From Tetracentron sinense (Eukaryota; Streptophyta; Magnoliopsida; Trochodendrales; Trochodendraceae), in NCBI GenBank assembly GCA_015143295.1, contig CM026571.1:10730501-10794500 (forward strand): a stretch of 64,000 nucleotides of DNA, given 5' to 3'. The position numbers and the translations under genes were made by a program. The notes below the pieces were generated by a model. The model did no database searches and was not told where the DNA came from. It worked only from the letters and a program-made list of their open reading frames with translations. Of the stretch, positions 45,294-54,904 are shown piece after piece. Positions within the stretch are counted from its first letter, which is position 1, and each line of letters begins with the position of its first letter.

Positions 45294-46504
45294 TTCTTGA
45301 TCAATATGTTTTTCTTTTCTTTAGAAGGGCAAAGTAAGGAGACAACATAAAGTGGTGCTGATTCTGAAGTGTTGACAGTACAAGAGGTACTTGGACGAAC
45401 TCCTACGTTTTGTTTCCAGTCTTTCATTGCCAGTCATAAGGTGACAGAAAATTGTGAGGGGATGTTTGGTTGCAACGATTACTCTAAGCCGAATACAGAT
45501 TTTGCTTACCCTAGAATAATTATAGAGTTAGCCTGGTCTAATTTCAAACTCTTATAGGGCGAATACTTACAATCCAAGAACATGCAAATCTAGTCGTATA
45601 CAATTATCATTGTAACCAAACACCACCCATTACTAAGTTTCTTGCTTTGTTTATTCTCTTGTATTCTTGCTAGCTTCATCGGCTCCCGCACGGACAGGAC
45701 AAGAGGCGGACGGCGCGGCCGTGCGCGCAGTTTCAACCTTTTCAGTATCAGTACGTGTTGAAAGCACAAGGAGAGAGAGTCATTTAAAATCTCTGGAAAA
45801 AGAGACGAAAGTGGAGTGTAAGAGAAACTATTCCATGTATGTTGCTTACCTCTTCTTTCTTGAGACGGGCGATCTGTGGGAGCCACATTGATGACCAATC
45901 AGAAGCCACGCGTCAGAGTATGATAGACGGATGGTCTGTTTCTGCATGTGGGAACAGTTGTAACATGGTTTTGCGTGCGTGCTAACTCAGTCCGGCTTGA
46001 CTAAAGATAACCCTACATTAAGTTTTAGTTTGACCAAAGAAGTTATAATAATCGTTAGATCACAATCGTCCAATCCACCTTTTAATGGGTCCCACAAATT
46101 AGGTCTTCTGATAATCAAATAATCGTCAAGTCTAGAAAATCTTTTATTTCCACTGTGGGGCCTTCGAATTTCGTCTACCAAAACGTAAAAAAAAAAAAAA
46201 AAAAAAAAGTAGTAGGAAATGTTTTAGCATTTACGTGGCAGGTCTATGCATGGCTAGTGTCTTTGCGTCACGTCAAAGATGTGCCTTAAATTCACCTCTA
46301 ATTTCTAAGAGGAGGACTGCTAGACCTACCGGCTTTACTACTCTCAACCTGACCCAATCACCTTAATCACCTGTTTATTGAAACTAATAAAACATTGAAA
46401 TCAGTTAAAAAGTATGATTGAGAGTAGGAAAGGTTCGAGAGTAAGGCTAATACTCATTTTTCTAAAATGATAAAATATTACAAAAGTAATTATATTAGGA
46501 GGAA
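45294..46504. other. Intergenic, no gene
   Basis: 45690-45730 is unusually GC-rich (GGCGGACGGCGCGGCCGTGC) for this window and could be an old promoter or 5' leader. An A-tract of more than 20 lies at about 46186-46208. No exon is supported. Confidence 0.35.
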
Positions 46505-46785
46505 ATGTTCCCCCCCCCTCTTTTTTTTCCGAGATATACGTTTAGACCGCAACGCCGGTGAGGTGTTAGTATCTGTTCAGTAATGGGCAGGTAAAGAGTA
46601 TACAAACTTCCACTCTCTCGGAAATGGAACCCGATATCTCCCCCCAAAGCAGAGGATACACTACCACTAGAACAAAGCCCTGGTGTGTGTCCTGCTCGTT
46701 AAGCTTACTTTTCTCCCCCCAAAGCAGGGGATACACTACCACTGAGACAAAGCCCTGATGTGTGTCCTGTTCATTAAGCTTACTT
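46505..46785 (-). mobile_element. tRNA-like SINE, minus, with duplicated head
   Basis: On the minus strand: GGGCTTTGTTCTAGTGGTAG (A-box region), CGGGTTCCATTTCC (weak B box), a ~100-bp body and an A-rich tail GGAAAAAAAAGAG. The tRNA-like head is present twice, with period 75 (CTCCCCCCAAAGCAG on + at 46638 and 46713). Confidence 0.6.
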
Positions 46786-46912
46786 TTTTAAAAGGAAAGA
46801 CATTTTCATTTTTTTTGATAAAATTCTATCCACTTAAAATATGAGTAAGTCTTAAAAAAATAGTTAGTATTATCATTAAAAAATATGATATTATTACCGG
46901 TTTAAATATCGT

Positions 46913-47038
46913 GCGGAACTCTGCATGTGCGGAGCTCTCGTTTTACACTGTTCAGGGGCAAAATGTGTAATTATCCATAATTACACTTTTACCCATGGAC
47001 AGTGTAAAACGGGAGCTCCGCAAATGCAAAGCTCTGCA
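46913..47038. mobile_element. GGAGCTC-type palindromic MITE, near-perfect
   Basis: Left GGAGCTCTCGTTTTACACTG pairs with right CAGTGTAAAACGGGAGCTCC. The arms reach the centre ATTATCCATAATTA with few mismatches, giving a ~125-nt foldback. Related to 10445-10618. Confidence 0.8.
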
Positions 47039-47103
47039 TGAAAATAAATCCCTATTATTACATGCACAATTCAAACTAAAACAAAAAATCATATTACACA
47101 CTG

Positions 47104-47232
47104 AAAATAGCCCAGTGGTAATGTATCCCTTCACTATGAGGGAGGTCTCCGGTTCAACCCATGGAAGGGAGGTGAAGGTTGCTCTCACCTGGAACAGATG
47201 ACTCCAATGACCAATAAAGTGCAAAAAAAAAA
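47104..47232 (+). mobile_element. tRNA-derived SINE
   Basis: A box TAGCCCAGTGG (47107-47117) fits TRGYNNARNNG. B box GTTCAACCC (47152-47160) fits GWTCRANNC. An A-tract closes the element at about 47223-47232. No target duplication was found. The A box is identical to that of the SINE at 59622. Confidence 0.78.
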
Positions 47233-47337
47233 ACTCTTTATTTAGGTAATGCAATAATTATTTTTTGCTTTATTATAAAAAAAAAATAGACGAGAGAATT
47301 GAAATGTAAGTATACTTAGGGTTCTTCTATTAATAAG

Positions 47338-47420
47338 GACTTTGCTACTGAGACCTCCTTAGGGCCGAGACTCCCGAGACCATGTTCTAAGAGCATGAGA
47401 TTTCAGGTGGGGCTTACCTC
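47338..47420. repeat. Half of a CCGAGACCATG palindromic MITE
   Basis: CTTTGCTACTGAGACCTCC, GGGCCGAGACTCCCGAGACC, GTTCTAAGAGCATGAG and TTTCAGGTGGGGC follow in order. They match one arm of the palindromes at 52.95-53.86 kb. The second arm is missing. Confidence 0.6.
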
Positions 47421-47529
47421 CAGCTGTTTAGGATATACGATACAAGAAAGTCATGGATACCCAAGTGAAATACTATTACGAATTGGAAATCTCTACGCTT
47501 ATAACCAGACTCTTCGGAGTCTAGTTACA

Positions 47530-48000
47530 ACACACAGGTGTCACTTTTAAACTCCTTAATTGAGATTAAGATTCACTAATTTTTGGTGTTCAACCATCTA
47601 ACCTTTTTTTTAGAAAAAATAATATTAGCCCTGAAAATTAAAGTTGTTAATTAGATTTAAAAAAAACACTTTACAAAAGCTTTATTGTTGTAATCGGAGG
47701 AGTCCCATTATAACCATGGACGATTCTAAGTCTTACTATTCCAATGAGCCATGTATGAGAGTCCATTTTGTCTGTGAAAGTCGGCACAGCTCTAGTGTGC
47801 CCCCCTCTGACAGGGCATGTTAGTAAATATATAAATTGTGATTTGTGAGGACAAATTCATCTCGGGTCTTTATACCAATATACCCATAATTTGTATACGT
47901 GGTATGGACTTCACCATATTCTGCGTGCCTTTTCAGTAATACAAAGTCTGTTCCGCCATTTTACACAAGCACTTACCAGATGACTCAAAATTCTCTTAAG
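47530..48000. other. Intergenic with a MITE arm
   Basis: GTTACAACACACAGGTG...TTGAGATTAAGATTCACTAA at 47525-47590 is one arm of the GTTAAG-type family with a GTAAC-type terminus. The remainder shows nothing. Confidence 0.4.
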
Positions 48001-48417
48001 TTGTAACCGGGAGTCTAGTTATGCTCATGAGGTTGCCACGCGTCCTTATTGACACTCCTTAATAGATTCACTCACTCATTTATTCTTAGTTTTTATAAAA
48101 TAAAAAAAAGAAATTTGTTTAATTTTAGGAGTCAATGAATTTTAATTAGGAATAATTTTTATTTTATATTTTTTTAAAAATCAAAAATAGGTGGGTGAAC
48201 CTTAGGAGTGAGTGAATCTTAACCACAATTGAAGGAGTTTGGATAGACAATAATGCTTGATGTTGCCTAGTTGTATCTGAAAAATCAAGGGCCCAGATTC
48301 AATAAGGTAGGCCCAACATCGACAAATGAGGGCCCACTTGATTTTTCTGAGACAACCGGGCGCAACAGGAGTGCTGTTGTCCATCCAAACTCCAATTAAA
48401 AGGTGTCCGGTTACAAC
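48001..48417. mobile_element. GTTAAG-family MITE hosting another MITE
   Basis: Outer ends AGTTGTAACCGG and CCGGTTACAACT pair. The paired inner arms TGACACTCCTTAATAG and ...CAATTGAAGGAGT flank an AT-rich centre. 48237-48391 is a second palindromic MITE inside: GTTTGGATAGACAATAATGC pairs with GCTGTTGTCCATCCAAAC, and CTGAAAAATCAAGGGCCC with GGGCCCACTTGATTTTTC. Confidence 0.7.
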
Positions 48418-48859
48418 TCGAAAGAATTTAAAGTCTTATCCTTAGATCTTTTCCAATAAATGAAAGAATATAACTAGTCAGACACGATAAGGATTATTCA
48501 ATCCCGATAGCTAATCAAGGACATCACTAGTTAATAAGGTCAGTGTAGTACAATTACTCTTTAGAGAATGTAAAGTTTCCTCTTTAGAATGCGAGTGAAA
48601 CAAATAGTCAAAACAGTAAGTAAGATCAGCAGTTGGCCGCAAGCACGACTGAAATAGAGAGTCAGAGAGAGAGAGGATGTTTTGTCCCACGCGGGGATCG
48701 CACGTGGGCATAACTGCGGCGGTTGAAGTTGCTACTGTCGACCGCATGAATGTTTGCTTCACGCAAGCGGCTGCAAGAGTGGCCTGTTTGGGTTGCCGTG
48801 GCGTTAAAGTTTGAGTCCAAACACCACATTAAAAACTAGTCCCTTCAATGATCCATCCA

Positions 48860-48985
48860 CTACCAATAGACCCCACCAAAGCCAAAGACACCCCTCCTCT
48901 TCTTGCTCTCTAAATACCCATATCTCTCTCTCTCTCTCTCTCTAAAAATACAGGCTAATCTCTCTGTGAAGAGACGAGGAGAGAG
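48860..48985 (+). promoter_or_regulatory. Likely core promoter and 5' leader of the LBD gene
   Basis: CTCTAAATACCC at 48908-48919 is a weak TATA-like element. A (TC)n microsatellite, TCTCTCTCTCTCTCTC, at 48926-48942 is typical of plant leaders. AGAGACGAGGAGAGAG precedes the ATG at 48986. Inference from position only. Confidence 0.4.
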
Positions 48986-51980
48986 ATGATGAGAGGAAAT
49001 AGCAGTAGTGGAAGTGGTGGTGGGCCTTGTGGTGCTTGCAAGTTCTTACGCCGAAAGTGCGTAAAGGGTTGCATCTTTGCACCTTATTTTGACTCCGAAC
49101 AAGGAGCAACTCACTTCGCTGCCGTTCACAAGGTGTTTGGTGCTAGCAACGTTTCCAAACTGCTCTCACGTATTCCCGTCCACAAGCGTCTCGACGCCGT
49201 CATTACTATCTGCTATGAAGCCTTGGCTCGGATTAGAGATCCTGTATATGGTTGTGTTGGTCACATCTTCTCTCTCCAACAACAGGTATGCCAAATTTCC
49301 ATAGTTTGCTAACGTGACCCAGCTTTTGATTGTTGTTTGCTAGGACTAACTCAAGTAGGAGTGTCTATCTAAGGTAATCAAGCACTTTGGTTACGGGTCT
49401 GGTTGTTAGGTTTTAGTCTGGCTAACGTGCGCTGGTGGTGGTGGGGGGATACCATTAACGGAGCCGCCACGGTTAGCCATTTGTCTAGTTGCTTGCCGGA
49501 GCTAGCAAGTAAACTAGCAACTCGAGAAATATTCAAATGTTTTTAGATTTGACTTTTAGAGATTTTATTTACTCGAGGGATATGGGGCCTACCATTTGTT
49601 GGATTCAACGTGGGAGATTTACTATACTGGAAGTTTAAGAGATCGGACGGTGAGAGTGAAACTAGTTGTTGTATTAGAGATAAGATCTAAAGAAAGCCAA
49701 TTAGGGTCTCAACTCTCAAACAAGGTCTATGAATATTGGATGATTATGATCATCCTTTTATTGAGTTACTACCAGTGTAGCACCATAGAGGTTGGTGGTG
49801 CTTGGTTATACCATTGATGGTATGTGCATGATCGTAACCGTCTGTTTTATGGACTTCTTTCATGCTACTTGATCATGAATGCAAGTCTATGGTCTATGGT
49901 GCTTGATGCAGTTAGTAATTTCAAAAATAATTATTTTTTCGATTCCTTTCTTCTTTTTTGGATACATATATACATGCATGGCACAGCATTTTTCTACCCT
50001 TCACAGGTGGGGGGTTAGTGGGTTAGTAACTAGTGAGTGGACCTCAGCTTGCCATACAAGTTACAACACAGAGGGAAAGCTAAAAGCTTCATTCGTGGGA
50101 TCCCAGCAGCACCCACGTGAGATCTGAGCTTGAGGAAGGATAAACAGTAACTATCTTAAAGTTAGGTAAAACACCAATGCTCCTCTTAGTAGAGAGAGCC
50201 TGGTTAGCAAGAAAACATAATACATGAAAGGAAAATTATAAATTAATAAAGTTTTCTTTTACACTAGGGATCTTCTACTGCAATGTTTCCTCCTATTAAT
50301 TGCCCGGTTGACATGTGTCCTATTAACAAGAGTTAACAAGAATTTACCCCAAGGGTTAAAGGTGTGAAAGCGTCCAACTCAAAACCAATTGGCAATGAGT
50401 GGAGAGGCCTTACATGTATATAAGGCTACAATTATTTCTCTATTTAGTCGATGTGGGATTAATTCTCTTTACACGCCCCCTCATGTGCAGCCCTAATTTT
50501 AGGTCTGTCACGTGAGCCTTTTTTTTGGGTCGTCAATCATGCAGCCTTTCTGTTTGGGTCTGTCATCGTGAGTGTGAGCATAATTTGGTCATTGGGCCTT
50601 TTGGGCTCTGATACCATGTGAAAACGTCAAACTCAAATTCAATTGACAATGAGTGGAGAGGCCTTACATGTATATAAGGCCACAATTATTTCTCTATTTA
50701 GTCGATGTGGGATTAATTCTCTTTACAAAAGATTTAAAAGCTACATTTTATACGTTTCTAGAAATTATTATTAAAAAAAACTATTTGGATTGTATGACAC
50801 GTGTTCATTTTAGAGGAAAACATTACCGTAGAGGATTGTATATTCTTTTGTTATTTTTCTGTAATTTCTTATATTTTGTTGCTAATCATACAAGAAAGGG
50901 AGATTGTGAATGAGAGAGTCATGCTGAAGTTTTTCCTCAACACGGAATAAAAGAGATGGATTTCGCTAGTCCTACTTCACCCCATGCTTAATAGTCCCCT
51001 TATGAGGCCATAAGGAAGCTGTCATAAATTCCCTTGTTTTATCTGAAAAAGTGGCCGAGAAATTATAGCACTCCCCAAAAGAAAGAAGAGACAGTAGTTT
51101 GAAGCTAGGTTTTGCTCAGTGAAGAATTGCACCTGGCCCAACAGGTTCGCACTATAGCATACAGTCGCGAGTCGAGCTACGTGGTTAGCTCGAGCAAGCC
51201 TGGGTTAATTAGCTCGACCGAGATAGTTGGCTCGAGCATGAATGGCTTCGCTCGAGCAAATGTGTTACTCTATTTGTGACTGAACAAATGAGGCAAAACC
51301 CGTAGCTAACTCGTTTAAGTGAGATTGGGTTGACTGAGTGTTGTGGGATCATAATATTGTAATTCGGATTTTTATGTTTCTTCTAAACTAAGAAAATATA
51401 TAATATACTTTTGGGTTTAGGGTTTCTCATCACTCTTATCCCTTAGAAAGTTGCTAGAGAGAGAACTTAGTTAGGCATCATTGGCCGAACCATGTAAATC
51501 TTGTTTTCACATCTTGTTTCCATATTCTCTCTTCTGTATTTAGTTTATTGTTGTCTTTGCTCCCATAAGCAAGAAATAAGTATAATATTTTTATTACCAT
51601 TTCTGTTTACATTTCATTTATACAATAATATAATTAATAGTACAAACAGTAACTAAGGAAGTTGTATTTTGTAACTGTAGGTGGTGAATTTGCAGGCGGA
51701 GTTAGCATATATTCAGGCCCACCTCTCAACTTTGCAGCGTCCATGCCTGCCTCCGCCTACACCTCCAATTCAACCTCCTGCCTTGGCAAGCCTCTGTGCC
51801 TCGTCTACTTCTAATGTGCCTACACTTCTTGATCCTCAGCAGTCACTACAAATGTTGGAGATGCCGAGTTCTTGGAACTCAACAGACCAAGATCTCGATT
51901 ACGATCTACAGGCAGTGGCACGCGAATTCGTCGCAAGATACTTGCCTGGAGTAAGATCTCGGTCTTCGAATTCTTGTTAA
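48986..51980 (+). CDS. LBD: LBD (LOB-domain) class I transcription factor
   Basis: Plant-specific DNA-binding regulator of lateral organ, root or vascular development. Exon 1 is 48986-49285 (100 codons, phase 0), intron 49286-51680 (CAG|GTATGC...GTAG|GTGGTG), exon 2 is 51681-51980, giving 199 residues. A Ser/Gly-rich start precedes the C block [20 protein letters not shown] (CX2CX6CX3C, residues 14-33), the GAS block ([11 protein letters not shown]...) and the LX6LX3LX6L zipper (L97, L104, L108, L115). The intron splits the zipper. The short proline-rich tail ends [19 protein letters not shown]. The block sequences and tail recall the LBD18/LBD20/LBD30 group, but the exact orthologue is not settled. 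All key residues are intact, so the gene should be functional. Confidence 0.95.
49286..51680 (+). other. LBD intron carrying MITE and TRIM insertions
   Basis: 2395 bp, GT-AG. It contains a partial GTTAAG-type MITE (about 50304-50362), the TRIM at 50363-50727, and repeated GCTCGAG words (51150-51260) of unknown origin. No other exon was seen. Confidence 0.85.
50363..50727 (-). mobile_element. TRIM retrotransposon in the LBD intron
   Basis: Two 111-bp direct repeats at 50363-50473 and 50617-50727, both TGTGAAA...TTTACA on +. Read on minus, the left LTR (50727-50617) is followed at once by TGGTATCAGAGCCC (50616-50603), the initiator-Met-tRNA primer site of plant LTR elements. The interior is only 143 bp. 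Flanks AAAGG and AAAGA are a 4-of-5 target duplication. Total 365 bp, no coding: a terminal-repeat retrotransposon in miniature, inserted against the gene's direction. Confidence 0.9.
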
Positions 51981-52420
51981 GTATCTAACCAACTGTTTTT
52001 GCCAGTTCAGAGTAGATTTCATATGTAAGACTTCTAAAAAAATTAGTGCAGTTCCTGCAAGGCCTAGAGCCTAATCCAAGTGGTTAAAGGTCCTCTACAT
52101 TTTTTGAAATTCATCAAAAAGCATGCTTTGTCTAATGTAAGACAATGGCTAATTGGTGAGACATATCTTAAGCTGCGTTTGGTTTAGATTATTCACTCTA
52201 TAAATATATACTTACGTAGAAAAACACTTTAAGATATACTCTTTTTGGGAATATATTCTTGGGTCGATTAAAATATGAAATGTAGCGATTGTCCCTAAAA
52301 CTTTTTCTATCAAAACCGGCAAGAAAAAATCTTCCTAAATGATCTTGACCAATCATTATTATCTAAAAGAAGGGTTCAAAACCCATTTACTATGGATAAA
52401 GCTTCTAAGACCCTCCTTAG

Positions 52421-52936
52421 TAGGCCTGTCAAAAAAGCCCTAGTCAAAGGGTACCCGGCCCTTCCAAACCCGCCAAAGCCCGGCCCTTCTTCGATCCTTG
52501 GGCCGAGTAGGGCCCAAAACCAATAAGCCCTTCTTCCATAGGGCCTAGCTAGGGCTGACCCTTGCCAGACCCTTCGAGGCCTGGCCCACCCTCCCCTCTT
52601 TAAGAATACTTAATTTAAGTTTTAAAATTACTAATATAGCCTCTATTAATGATATTAACATGAATTATATTCATAACCAAACTTATTTATATACTGATTT
52701 TTCTTGAAAGTCATTACAAAAATTTTCACGAGTTCAATATGTTGTATGATTGTATCACCTATTTGAATGATTTTCTTGAACAAAATCTCGCTCTCTTACG
52801 ATCCTTTGGCTCAGCCCAGCCCGACCCTAGCCCTTGAGGACATGGCTAGGGCCCAATCAATCCTAGCCCTTGAAGGGCTAGGGCTGGGCTAGGGTTGACC
52901 CCGGCCCTGCCCCTACCCGACCCTTTGACAGCCCTA
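52421..52936. mobile_element. hAT-like element with GGGCC/AGGGC words
   Basis: Ends TAGGCCTGTCAAAAAAG and, reverse complemented, TAGGGCTGTCAAAGGGTCGG. Flanks CTCCTTAG (52413-52420) and CCCCTTAG (52937-52944), 7 of 8. The arms are GCCCGGCCC, GGGCCTAGCTAGGGC and CTAGCCC words around an AT-rich middle. Confidence 0.82.
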
Positions 52937-52939
52937 CCC

Positions 52940-53085
52940 CTTAGGGCCGAGACCATGCTCTAAGAGCATGGGATTTCAGGTGGGGCCTATCATGTGAAAT
53001 GGGCCCCACCTGAAATCCCATGCTCTTAGAGCATGGTCTCGGTGGTCTCGGCCCTAATGGGGTCTCAGTAGCAAAGTCCATTTAC
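52940..53085. mobile_element. Palindromic MITE, copy 1 (CTCTAAGAG type)
   Basis: CCATGCTCTAAGAGCATGGG and its mirror CCCATGCTCTTAGAGCATGG lie either side of TTTCAGGTGGGGCC / GGGCCCCACCTGAAA. The outer CCGAGACC / GGTCTCGG and a tail TCTCAGTAGCAAAGTCC complete it. Each arm is itself a hairpin. Confidence 0.8.
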
Positions 53086-53233
53086 TATTGACCAGGTTTT
53101 TTTTACCCTAATATTGCTTGTTGTAAAAGCAGTTTTATATGTGTTAACCAATCACCTTCCAAGTTCCAGCGAATAGATAATTATTTTTTGGCTCAGGATC
53201 CTTTCCAGTTCAACTCGAGAGAATCTCTCGAGT

Positions 53234-53504
53234 TCGAACCCCTAGAGGTTGCCACGTGTCTCCTTTGACACCCCTTAACCATGGGTAAGGTTCACCCACC
53301 CTAGGGTTCACCCATCCATCCTTGGTTTTTTTTTTTTAAAATTAAAAACTTTTTTTAATATTAAAAAAACTCTAAAAACAGTTTTTTTAATTTAAAAAAT
53401 AATAATTAATATATATATATAAAAAAAACCAAGGATGGGTGGGTGAACCTTACCCATGGTTAAGGGGTGTCAAAGGAGACATGTGGCGACCTCTAGGGGT
53501 TCGA
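53234..53504. mobile_element. GTTAAG-family MITE, best-preserved copy
   Basis: TCGAACCCCTAGAGGT at 53234 pairs with its mirror ending at 53504. The pairing continues through GCCAC[G/A]TGTCTCCTTTG and ACACCCCTTAACCATGGG to CCTTGGTTTTTTT, giving arms of ~90-100 nt with very few mismatches and a central A/T-rich part. The open frame 53439-53672 is spurious. Confidence 0.85.
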
Positions 53505-53539
53505 GACCATGCTCTAAGAGCAAGTGATTTTAGTCACCC

Positions 53540-53682
53540 CCTTAGGGCCGAGACCATGCTCTACGAGCACGTGATTTCAGGTGGGGCCTACCATGTGAAA
53601 TGGGCCCCACCTATAATCCCGTGTTGTAAGAGCACGGTCTCGGTGGTCTCGGCCCTAAGGGGGTCTCAATAGCAAAGTCCTA
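53540..53682. mobile_element. Palindromic MITE, copy 2
   Basis: Same plan as copy 1, but the left inner hairpin is CCATGCTCTACGAGCACG and the right CGTGTTGTAAGAGCACGG. The flat arms TTTCAGGTGGGGCC / GGGCCCCACCT and the tail TCTCAATAGCAAAGTCC are kept. Confidence 0.8.
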
Positions 53683-53699
53683 ATTTTTAAAAGGGAAAT

Positions 53700-53865
53700 G
53701 ATTTTGAGACCGCACAAGGGTAGAGACCACCGAAACCGTGCATGGATGCACGAGATTTCAAGTGGGGCCTACTATGTGAACGTGGGCCCCACCTGAAATC
53801 CCATGCATCCATGCACGGTCTCCAATGGTCTCAGCCCTTTTGCAGTCTCGGTAGCAAAGTCCTTT
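53700..53865. mobile_element. Palindromic MITE, copy 3 (different inner hairpin)
   Basis: Inner hairpins are CCGTGCATGGATGCACG and CATGCATCCATGCACGG, different from copies 1 and 2 but still matching each other. The shared parts TTTCAAGTGGGGCC / GGGCCCCACCTGAAA and TCTCGGTAGCAAAGTCC are present. Confidence 0.8.
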
Positions 53866-54204
53866 TTAAAATAAAGCCTCCTAGAATAGACAAGGTTGCA
53901 AATCTCTACTTGTTTATTTCGATAGAATGATGTAAAGTACAAAGTGGAAATAAAAACAAAATCCCTAAATCAACCAATTACTTTATACAAATTTTACTAA
54001 AATCCGCCCTTAGAAGACTAGAGGGATTGAATTGCCTCATATATATGACCTAAATCAAACACGCCTTTATTACTTAAAATTATGTACATAATGCTACTAT
54101 ACTCTATAACTTTTTTTTTTTTTTTAAGAGAAGATATCATTTAACAAAACAAAGAACTACAAAGCAAGGTCGGGCCCCTACAGCGGCCTAAGACCCCGTT
54201 CAAA

Positions 54205-54864
54205 TTAGACACACCTACATTCACGGGTTGACAGATGACGAATGTCGAAACATCCTTGAGAATTGAGGCCAAGGGCCTGAGTTGCCAAATTGTGAGCAAA
54301 CCCATTGCTTCTCCGGGAAATATGATGCACTGGGCTTTGATGAAACATCACTAGATTTGCTCTGATATCCTCCACAATGGTTCCAATTTCAACAAGTGGT
54401 GAAGAGTTTGGACATGAAATTTGGTCTACTAGAATGCTTGCATCAGAAAGAAACTGAACAGATGACCAATGTTGGGTCAAGGTCAACTCAGTGGCAAATC
54501 TGAGAGCAATCACTTCTGCCACTAACGGGGAACCCCCCATAAGTCCCTGCATATGACCACACAAAATAGTTCCACCATAAGACCGAGCAATCACACCAAT
54601 GCCCGCTTCGATCCTACTTAGGGAAGAGGCTCCATCTGACACCACATCTCTCCAAGGCTGGGCCAAGGGTCTCCACATCCAACTACTAATTCCTGAATTA
54701 GAGGAAATAACCTGCGTTTGCCCTTCCCGAATCTTCATTGACTGAGCCACAGCCTCCAAAATACTTACAGCCTGAGAAACAATAGTAGAAGGGCAGGGAA
54801 GAGAAAGCCCAAACTTGAGGGCATTATGAGCCTTCCAGAGCTGCCAAGCCAAACAAGCAACCAA
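54205..54864 (-). CDS. LINE RNase H domain (RVT_3-like), open
   Basis: 219 codons uninterrupted. It begins MVACLAWQLWKAHNALKFG, a segment usual between zf-RVT and RNase H. The RNase H follows: VSDGASSLSR.EAGIGVIARS (first Asp, about residue 77), VAEVIALRFATELTL (Glu), FLSDASILVDQI (Asp) and HHISRRSNGFAHNLATQAL near the end. It would remove the RNA strand of the LINE RNA/DNA hybrid. Part of the truncated LINE, not a host gene. Confidence 0.85.
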   Translation of the reverse strand: MVACLAWQLWKAHNALKFGLSLPCPSTIVSQAVSILEAVAQSMKIREGQTQVISSNSGISSWMWRPLAQPWRDVVSDGASSLSRIEAGIGVIARSYGGTILCGHMQGLMGGSPLVAEVIALRFATELTLTQHWSSVQFLSDASILVDQISCPNSSPLVEIGTIVEDIRANLVMFHQSPVHHISRRSNGFAHNLATQALGLNSQGCFDIRHLSTRECRCV

Positions 54865-54904
54865 CGATAATATCTTAATCTTTTCCTCATTTGCAAACGG
54901 GAAA

